Assembly (NCBI GenBank): GCA_023301545.1
Contig: JALZUI010000017.1
Span: forward strand, 1 to 12,298
Source: Akkermansiaceae bacterium
Lineage (GTDB): Bacteria > Verrucomicrobiota > Verrucomicrobiia > Verrucomicrobiales > Akkermansiaceae
Direction of reading: 5' to 3'
DNA: 12,298 nucleotides
Position numbers and translations under genes: made by a program
Part shown: positions 6,786-12,298 of the stretch, piece after piece
Layout of the letters: each line of letters starts with the position of its first letter
Position numbering within the stretch: position 1 is the first letter of the stretch
The notes under the pieces: generated by a model
What the model was told of the DNA's origin: nothing
The model's input: the letters and a program-made list of their open reading frames with translations, nothing else
Database searches by the model: none

Positions 6786-8282
6786 ATGATTACTATTTTA
6801 CGCTGCTTTACCCTCTCATGCCTTTTATTTGGCTTGGCCTCCGCTCAGGCGCTCCCTGTAGAAGCTCTGGCACCTTCTGTTAAGACTCCGCTTACCAATA
6901 CCGAAATTTATTCTTCGGTGGTGCGTATTGAATGTTCGACTCAGGTCTACGATTATCGCCAACCATGGGCCGCGGGTCGCTTTGGGGGCGGAATTGGTAC
7001 AGGTTTTCTAGTGGGGAAGAATCGGTTTCTCACCAATGCACATGTCGTCTCTAACGCCCGCCGTATCATCATCAATAAGCGAGGGTCGGATATCAAACAT
7101 ACGGCCAAGATTATCCATATTGCCCATGATTGCGATCTCGCTATTTTAGAGGTCGAAGATTTTTCTGCGTTTGAGAATCTGCCTTACCTTAAGATTTCTG
7201 ATGAGGTGCCACAGCTGGAAAGTGAAGTGAAGGCCGTTGGTTACCCAGTGGGCGGAAACCGTCTTTCGGTTACACGTGGGGTAGTCTCCCGAATTGATTT
7301 TCGACCGTACGCGCATAGTCAGGTTGATATGCACCTGATTGTCCAGGTGGATGCTGCGATTAACCCCGGAAACTCCGGTGGTCCTGTTCTACAAGGTGAT
7401 GAGGTTGTAGGGGTGGCCTTCCAAGGTCTCACTCAGGCTGATAACACGGGGTATATGATTCCTGTTCCTGTCATTGAACGCTTTATGAAGGATGTGTCCG
7501 ACGGCCATTATGATCGTTACGTTGATTTGGGAGCGAGCCACTTTCCGCTCTTTAATCCAGCGATGAAACAGGCTCTTGGGTTGCCTCAATATTCGCCTGG
7601 CGTGTTCATTTCTGATGTAACTCCAGACCTCGCTTGTGATGGGGTCTTAGAACGCGGCGATGTCTTACTAGAAATCGATGGGAATGTGATCGATAATGGT
7701 GGGAATATTGAAGTCGCGGGCGAGCAGGTGCTTATGCATGAGATCGTGGAGCGTAAATTTGCTGGGGACGAGGTGGAGCTGACCTTTATCCGTGATGGTA
7801 AAAAACTGAAGAAGAAGATCACCCTGGTTCCATCCAAGGCGTCTCGCATATATGCAATCAGTTACGATGTTAAACCACGCTATAGCTTTAAGGCGGGGCT
7901 GCTTTTTCAACCTCTCGATTTCAATCTCCTGCGCACGTACAAACTGGATAATCCTGCGCTCAGTCAGTTGTATAACAATTATGTCGACGAGGGCGTGTTT
8001 AAGGAACGAGAAGATTTGGTCGTGTTGACCAATATTTTCGAGGACGAGCTGACCTCGAACCTCAGCGGGTTTACTGGTAAAGTCGTTAAATCAGTGAACG
8101 ATACAGATATCGTTAGCCTTAAGCAATTGCATGATTTGCTGGCGGCAGAAGAGTTGCCAGAGTTTTTAGTCTTTTGGTTCGAGGGCTCGAAGAAGCCATT
8201 AGTCCTCAAGTCCGCAGACCTCAAGGGGGCTGATCAACGTATCGGTGCCCGTCTGGGGATTACCCAACCAGCTAACCTTTAA
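6786..8282 (+). CDS. Secreted Deg9-like (HtrA family, S1C) serine protease
   Basis: A 498-residue ATP-independent serine endoprotease of the HtrA/Deg clan, exported by a signal peptide (1-22, cleavage near ASAQA) and expected to work in the periplasm on misfolded or exposed proteins. The trypsin-like domain (about 40-235) holds the intact triad: His86 in TNAHVV, Asp117 in DCDLAIL, and Ser197 in GNSGGP. A PDZ domain covers about 247-347 (GVFISDVTP, RGDVLLEIDG, EIVERKFAGDEVEL). The remainder (about 360-498) matches the PDZ_3 (Protease Do-like PDZ) pattern of Deg2/Deg9-type enzymes: a KAGLLFQPL opening, VVLTNIF, then KVVKSVND. The single classical PDZ plus PDZ_3 separates it from DegP/DegQ, which have two classical PDZ domains. 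The next gene starts 19 bases after its stop and encodes a degenerate paralogue, so the pair is almost certainly one operon. Confidence 0.93.
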   Translation: MITILRCFTLSCLLFGLASAQALPVEALAPSVKTPLTNTEIYSSVVRIECSTQVYDYRQPWAAGRFGGGIGTGFLVGKNRFLTNAHVVSNARRIIINKRGSDIKHTAKIIHIAHDCDLAILEVEDFSAFENLPYLKISDEVPQLESEVKAVGYPVGGNRLSVTRGVVSRIDFRPYAHSQVDMHLIVQVDAAINPGNSGGPVLQGDEVVGVAFQGLTQADNTGYMIPVPVIERFMKDVSDGHYDRYVDLGASHFPLFNPAMKQALGLPQYSPGVFISDVTPDLACDGVLERGDVLLEIDGNVIDNGGNIEVAGEQVLMHEIVERKFAGDEVELTFIRDGKKLKKKITLVPSKASRIYAISYDVKPRYSFKAGLLFQPLDFNLLRTYKLDNPALSQLYNNYVDEGVFKEREDLVVLTNIFEDELTSNLSGFTGKVVKSVNDTDIVSLKQLHDLLAAEELPEFLVFWFEGSKKPLVLKSADLKGADQRIGARLGITQPANL

Positions 8283-8301
8283 TCCCAACCATTTACGAAT
8301 T

Positions 8302-9795
8302 ATGAAAACGCGTTTTCTTATCCTTCCACTCGTTGCGAGCCTAGTTCTCTGGAGCTGTAATGATCAATCCTCTGATAGTGCTGCCGGTTCAGCGACCACT
8401 GAGCCAGATGGATTTGTTCGGATTAATGCCACTATTCAAGGCTACAATGCGGTGCAACCTTGGGATCGTGGCAACCCGATCAGCCGTCGGGGCCTAGGGG
8501 CAGTATTGGATGATGGGCTGATCATTACCACTAGTGAGATGGTGGCTAAGAATGTTTACCTAGAAATTGAATCGGCAGACGGAACTAGCCGTGAACCTGC
8601 TGAGGTCGTGGTTATCGACCGCGAGGCGAATTTAGCATTAATTAAATCTACCAGAGCAGAGGAAAGCTTTGTCAAGGAACTCACCCCAATGGAGTTGAGC
8701 CCTGACCTGAATCCTGGAGATACGGTTTTGACCTGGCAGTTAAAGAAAACAGGGGAGCAATCAGCAACCGAGACGACAATCAACGCAGTTGACATTGTTC
8801 CTTCCTACGGTGGCGGTAAATCCTTCTTTAGTTACCTATTGAAGGGCTCGCTACAAAGCTCGACTAATAGCTTCACTCTTCCTATCGTTTCAGATGGGAA
8901 ATTAGCCGCGATCTTAACCAGCTATGATTCTGACGAACAAATCAGTGAGACGCTCGCCTCTAGTGTCATTAAGCTATTCCTTGAGGATGCCGCCGATGGG
9001 GAATACGTGGGGTTTCCTTCGCTAGGAATCGCAGGAACGAGCATTCAAGATCCGGCGTTCCGAGATTGGCTGCACCTCAGTGATGAGGATGGTGGAGTCT
9101 ATGTCACCGTTGTGCGCGCAGGTTCATCAGCTAGTAAAGCGGGGATCGAAGTAGGGGATGTGATTGTAGAAGTAGATGGTCAAAAGCTGGATCGTAAAGG
9201 ATACTACGAAGACGAAACCTATGGGAAACTGGGTTGGACTCACCTCATCCGAGGTCAAAAGAAAATAGGAGAAACGATCGCTATCACACTCAAGCGCGAA
9301 GGAGAATTCCAGGAGGTTACCGCTACCTTAGGAGGTTCTTCCGACAGGCTGGTACCGACCGAATATCACGAAGACGGTCCTCAGTACTTGATTAAAGGAG
9401 GAGTGATCTTTCAGAAGCTTACTAAACAGTACCTCTTAGCCTATGGTAAAGATTGGGCAAGCCGCGCGCCGCTTAATCTACTCGATGTGTATTTACATTC
9501 AGAAAATTACGAGGAAGCAATGGATGAAGCAGTGGTCTTAACGCAAACGATTCCAAGCCAGACCACTGTTGGTTATGAGCAGGTGGGGAGATGCTTTGTG
9601 GAGAAGGTTAATGGAGTAGAAATCAGAGCAATGGCTGATCTCGAAAAAGGATTCGAAAAGCCAGAGAAGGGAGTACACACCATTCAGTTATCAGAAGCAC
9701 CATACCTCATCTACCTAAACGCCGAGGCATGTGACCAAGTTGATCAAGCCCTACTACAACAAGGCTTACCATCACTGAAGCGCATTCACGAATAA
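8302..9795 (+). CDS. Lipoprotein Deg9-like pseudoprotease with PDZ and PDZ_3-like domains
   Basis: A 497-residue paralogue of the preceding protease with an altered active site. From the ATG at 8302 it opens with a lipoprotein signal whose lipobox LWSC ends at Cys19, with Asn at +2. A GTG at 8245 in frame would overlap the previous gene and bury the signal, so it was not chosen. In the trypsin-like part (about 35-230) the His position reads TTSEMV (Glu79 for His). The Asp position reads REANLAL (Asn110 for Asp). The GNSGGP loop reads TNSFTLP: Ser190 may remain, but the glycines shaping the oxyanion hole are gone. The PDZ (about 237-345, AGIEVGDVIVEVDG) and the PDZ_3-like end (about 361-497, GGVIFQKL, VVLTQTI, QQGLPS) are well kept. 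It is probably a membrane-anchored substrate-binding or regulatory partner of the active protease. The loss of activity is read by hand alignment. Confidence 0.85.
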   Translation: MKTRFLILPLVASLVLWSCNDQSSDSAAGSATTEPDGFVRINATIQGYNAVQPWDRGNPISRRGLGAVLDDGLIITTSEMVAKNVYLEIESADGTSREPAEVVVIDREANLALIKSTRAEESFVKELTPMELSPDLNPGDTVLTWQLKKTGEQSATETTINAVDIVPSYGGGKSFFSYLLKGSLQSSTNSFTLPIVSDGKLAAILTSYDSDEQISETLASSVIKLFLEDAADGEYVGFPSLGIAGTSIQDPAFRDWLHLSDEDGGVYVTVVRAGSSASKAGIEVGDVIVEVDGQKLDRKGYYEDETYGKLGWTHLIRGQKKIGETIAITLKREGEFQEVTATLGGSSDRLVPTEYHEDGPQYLIKGGVIFQKLTKQYLLAYGKDWASRAPLNLLDVYLHSENYEEAMDEAVVLTQTIPSQTTVGYEQVGRCFVEKVNGVEIRAMADLEKGFEKPEKGVHTIQLSEAPYLIYLNAEACDQVDQALLQQGLPSLKRIHE

Positions 9796-9852
9796 GAGAT
9801 TATTGCGTTCATTGTAGGTTTTTAATTGACGATGATAGTTGTTAATTCATAC

Positions 9853-9870
9853 ATGAAAATTGATATATGA
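9853..9870 (+). other. Five-codon upstream reading frame overlapping the M60 start
   Basis: An ATG at 9853 opens MKIDI and stops at TGA 9868-9870, which shares bases with the M60 ATG in the ATGA arrangement used for translational coupling. The same nine bases (ATGAAAATT) begin both frames, 14 bases apart. It may be a coupling leader or a chance duplication. Confidence 0.25.
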
Positions 9871-11840
9871 AAATTATTTCTTGTTTTGTTGTTTTTTTCT
9901 GCTTTTCGCTTTTTAGTTTTGGGGAAGAGCTTGATGATCTCCTTAGTGGCTTAGAAAAACATATTCAGGGAAGCGAAGAGGCTTCTCCAAGTAAGCTGTT
10001 AGAGTGGAGTGAAGAGCTCCACTCTGCCTCTGAGGGGTTTACTGAAGATCTGGACTCCATTGCACAAGCGTTTGGAATTGTTGATCTTTTTGATGAGAAT
10101 TACACTCCCTTATTCTTTGAGCAGGGGGAGAAACTAAAGAAACGCTCTGAATCTGAAGGGGTAGAGTTAGAATGGGCGATGTTTGCGTTACAGCAAGGGC
10201 TTATCGATCATGCCTACGTACCAGAGAATGTGGCTAAAAACCCCAAGCTTTTTGCATATAAATTCGCCACCGCAGATTACTTTCCAGGTAAATGTGAGCC
10301 GACTACAACGCCCGACGAAACAGTCAGCGTCAAGGTTGATGCAACTCAGATTTTAGGTTACGGCTACCCTCAAAGCCCCAATGGTGAAATCACCCGCCGC
10401 CCACTGGGATGGTATTTACCGGCAGGAGAAGTGGCTACCTTAGCGTTTCCGAAGGAATTAATTGGTAAGGGGTATCAGATCCGCGTGGGGGCTCATAGCT
10501 GGGATCTGAGTAAGCGACCTAAAGTTATGCGATTAGACCGCGTTTCGTTACTCTACCCAATTGAGGAAAAGATGGTTACGATCGCTCACCCACTTGGAGG
10601 GAATATCTACCTGGAAGTCCCTCCAGAGGCTACTGGAGGCGTAGTGTCCGTTCATGCTCGAAACGTGGTTGATGCGCCTAATTTTGCTAAGCTACCTTTC
10701 AATAAAACGGATAAGGATGAATGGCGCGCGGCCTTAGAGGCTAGTGATGTTCCTTGGATCGATTTCGAATCGCAGCAGGCAATGATGCAAATTCCGCGTG
10801 CTTGGGCGCTAGAAATGAAAGACCCTGACGAAACGATGGCACAGTATGATAAATGTATGACTCTCTTCTCGCAGTTTTCTGGGCGTCAAATTGTTCGCCC
10901 TCGGGTCACGCTCTATCACCAAGTTGATGTGATCTTGCGCGGCAATGCCTTTTACCCCGGATACCCTCAGTCTAATTTTAATTGGAATCCTAAATCTAGT
11001 GCTATTAAAGAGAGTCAACGCTGGGTAATCGAAAGTCCTCATAAAGCTCCTTATATCCTCTTTCATGAGATGGGTCATGCCGAGCGTATTACTAAGTTTA
11101 CTGGAGGAACTGAGGCGGAGGTAAACGTTCCGTACATGTATGTGCAAAATGTGGGCTATGATCTGGACCTAGATAGTGCATTTAGCCGCTCCAGAGGAAC
11201 TAGCGACCTGATTACTATCGATCAAGGCGCGATAGGGCGGATGATTACCGAAAATTTCCGCGAGGGCCGTCCTGCCAATATCGTTAACGCGCCTGGGAAC
11301 GAAGTTAAGTATCAGCATCGAGGATACGGAATTTATGCCGATTTTGCCCTGCTCTTTGGTTGGGAAAAAATGAGAGCGTTTTGGAAAGCGGATCAAGAAA
11401 ACTACGAAGCACGGGCTAAAGGCGATTTCGAGAAAGGGAAAAGTTACCCTCGAGATACGAACAGGGACCCCAATGATAGTCGTATCCTACGGCTTTCGAT
11501 CGCGGCAGGGGAAGACATTACCCCTCTCGCTAAATTTTGGGGACGTTATTCAGATGATGAGGATGCCTTGAAGAAAGCAATGTTAAAGCATAAGCTCAAA
11601 CCTTCTGCTAAAATTAAGGAGCGCCTGATACACTATAAATCGGTTATCCCTATGAATAACGAAAGCTTTGAGAACCATGCGCTTATCATGTACCCTAAAT
11701 GTAAACAGCCAGGTAGAAGGCCTAACGAACAAAACCCTAAGTATGGTCATGGATGGTATCATATTTGGCTAGGTAAATATTCTGAAGCAGAAGGGGAGAA
11801 AGCGCAGAATGCCCTCGATTATATCATCGCTAGTTTTTAA
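9867..11840 (+). CDS. Secreted M60 family (enhancin-like) zinc metallopeptidase
   Basis: A 657-residue exported protein (signal peptide 1-19, cleavage near SFG) of the gluzincin peptidase family M60, whose known members cleave mucins and other glycoproteins. Residues 20-140 form a helical, acidic N-terminal region that I cannot assign. Residues 150-265 carry the beta-rich module usual in M60 proteins, with a TRRPLGWYLPAGE block (176-188). The catalytic part has HEMGH at 400-404 and Glu418 in AEVNVPYMY, matching HEXXH-X(8-28)-E with two His and one Glu as zinc ligands. GWEKMRAFW (498-506) and SIAAGEDITPLAKFWG (544-559) match the C-terminal helices of the family. No carbohydrate-binding domain is evident, although the N-terminal region could hide one. 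It follows the pseudoprotease gene by 71 bases and precedes a membrane protein by 66. No clear Shine-Dalgarno. Confidence 0.9.
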   Translation: MKIISCFVVFFCFSLFSFGEELDDLLSGLEKHIQGSEEASPSKLLEWSEELHSASEGFTEDLDSIAQAFGIVDLFDENYTPLFFEQGEKLKKRSESEGVELEWAMFALQQGLIDHAYVPENVAKNPKLFAYKFATADYFPGKCEPTTTPDETVSVKVDATQILGYGYPQSPNGEITRRPLGWYLPAGEVATLAFPKELIGKGYQIRVGAHSWDLSKRPKVMRLDRVSLLYPIEEKMVTIAHPLGGNIYLEVPPEATGGVVSVHARNVVDAPNFAKLPFNKTDKDEWRAALEASDVPWIDFESQQAMMQIPRAWALEMKDPDETMAQYDKCMTLFSQFSGRQIVRPRVTLYHQVDVILRGNAFYPGYPQSNFNWNPKSSAIKESQRWVIESPHKAPYILFHEMGHAERITKFTGGTEAEVNVPYMYVQNVGYDLDLDSAFSRSRGTSDLITIDQGAIGRMITENFREGRPANIVNAPGNEVKYQHRGYGIYADFALLFGWEKMRAFWKADQENYEARAKGDFEKGKSYPRDTNRDPNDSRILRLSIAAGEDITPLAKFWGRYSDDEDALKKAMLKHKLKPSAKIKERLIHYKSVIPMNNESFENHALIMYPKCKQPGRRPNEQNPKYGHGWYHIWLGKYSEAEGEKAQNALDYIIASF

Positions 11841-11842
11841 TT

Positions 11843-11895
11843 TTTAGGGGGTAAAGTTCATTTAGGGGTTTTATTCAGGAGAGAAACTCCCTAAA
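11843..11895 (+). promoter_or_regulatory. Repeated leader element with alternative pairings
   Basis: TTTAGGGG occurs twice (11843-11850 and 11861-11868), and CCCTAAA (11889-11895) can pair with either copy over 7 bp. A small competing hairpin, GGAG (11878-11881) with CTCC (11887-11890), overlaps the same right arm. It lies just before the membrane-protein gene, in the 66-base spacer after the M60 gene. It may be a regulatory leader; no known riboswitch class is recognised. Confidence 0.3.
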
Positions 11896-11906
11896 GCTTA
11901 CATCCT

Positions 11907-12298
11907 ATGTCTAAGGTTCTCGATCCCTCTAAGGAGCTGCGGTTTAACCGCAGTGCGCAAGCGATTTTTTTTGCTGTACTGGTGAGCTTTTTTCTCGCGA
12001 TCGCGGTGACCTGTTCTTTGATCGTCTATACCGTAAAGTCCTCAGACTTAGTGAATAAGGAATTACCATTCCCTCTTTGGGTGTTAATTTTGGCTTGGGT
12101 CTTGGTTATTCCATTTGTGCTCCTGTGTTATCATTGTGTGAAGCATCCGTACCTCATATTAAGTCCTATCGGGGTAGAAATTTTTCCCTTCTGGCGCCCC
12201 GTTAAAAACTTTAACCTCGTTGAGTGGGCTCGCGTGGCAGATGTCGACATCGCCAAACGGGCAATGACGCTCCACTACGACAAGGAGCATACAGGAGG
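11907..12298 (+). CDS. Membrane protein with a PH-like domain, 3'-truncated by the window edge
   Basis: The first 130 residues are visible. Two transmembrane segments (about 18-42 and 55-75) are followed by a soluble part that opens like bacterial PH-like domains attached to two-helix membrane anchors: YLILSPIGVEIFPFW, then LVEWARVADVDI (82-115). A short cytoplasmic N-terminus precedes the first helix. The gene runs off the right edge, so its C-terminus is unknown. It has no Shine-Dalgarno. It follows the M60 gene by 66 bases in the same direction and may belong to the same operon. Family placement is only by overall pattern. Confidence 0.75.
   Translation, partial: MSKVLDPSKELRFNRSAQAIFFAVLVSFFLAIAVTCSLIVYTVKSSDLVNKELPFPLWVLILAWVLVIPFVLLCYHCVKHPYLILSPIGVEIFPFWRPVKNFNLVEWARVADVDIAKRAMTLHYDKEHTG

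Noticed and set aside
8245..8301. GTG start for the pseudoprotease, overlapping the previous gene
   Set aside because: It would place 19 residues ahead of the lipoprotein signal. The ATG at 8302 begins directly with MKTRFL and a proper hydrophobic core.
1..12298. CRISPR arrays, tRNA or rRNA genes, insertion sequences
   Set aside because: No regularly spaced repeats, no cloverleaf or rRNA-like sequence, and no transposase-like reading frame were seen on either strand.

Overview
The window is a stretch of bacterial chromosome of moderate GC, with every recognisable gene on the + strand. The gene set is two E1 subunits of pyruvate dehydrogenase, a secreted formylglycine sulfatase, a Deg9-like HtrA protease, a degenerate lipoprotein relative of that protease, and an M60 (enhancin-like) metallopeptidase. 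Many proteins carry Sec or lipoprotein signals and Shine-Dalgarno sequences are mostly absent. This fits the Planctomycetes-Verrucomicrobia-Chlamydiae group, most likely a marine or animal-associated Verrucomicrobiota member. The assignment is inferred from gene content; no rRNA or marker gene is present.

Layout. (1) 1-279: end of a small membrane protein, possibly cut by the left edge. (2) 280-397: a regulatory-looking spacer with two inverted repeats ahead of pdhA (398-1480) and pdhB (1496-2482), which encode E1 alpha and E1 beta. No E2 or E3 gene follows. (3) 2585-2857: a small cysteine-rich lipoprotein, closed by a textbook rho-independent terminator at 2881-2915. (4) 3012-4412: a secreted sulfatase. 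(5) 4413-6785: an AT-rich accessory-looking stretch with two secreted proteins of unknown function and a cytoplasmic protein with a DUF559/Vsr-like nuclease core. (6) 6786-12298: a probable operon of four genes: the active Deg9-like protease, a lipoprotein paralogue that has lost at least two of three catalytic positions, an M60 metallopeptidase, and a membrane protein with a PH-like domain cut by the right edge.

How they may work together. PdhA and PdhB form the thiamine-dependent decarboxylase of the pyruvate dehydrogenase complex. The last block looks like an envelope proteolysis module. A soluble periplasmic serine protease is paired with a membrane-tethered, probably inactive relative that keeps the PDZ and PDZ_3-like domains, followed by a secreted glycoprotein-type metalloprotease. 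The sulfatase upstream would suit the use of sulfated glycans or glycoproteins. The active-protease/pseudoprotease/M60 arrangement is the best candidate here for an undescribed system.
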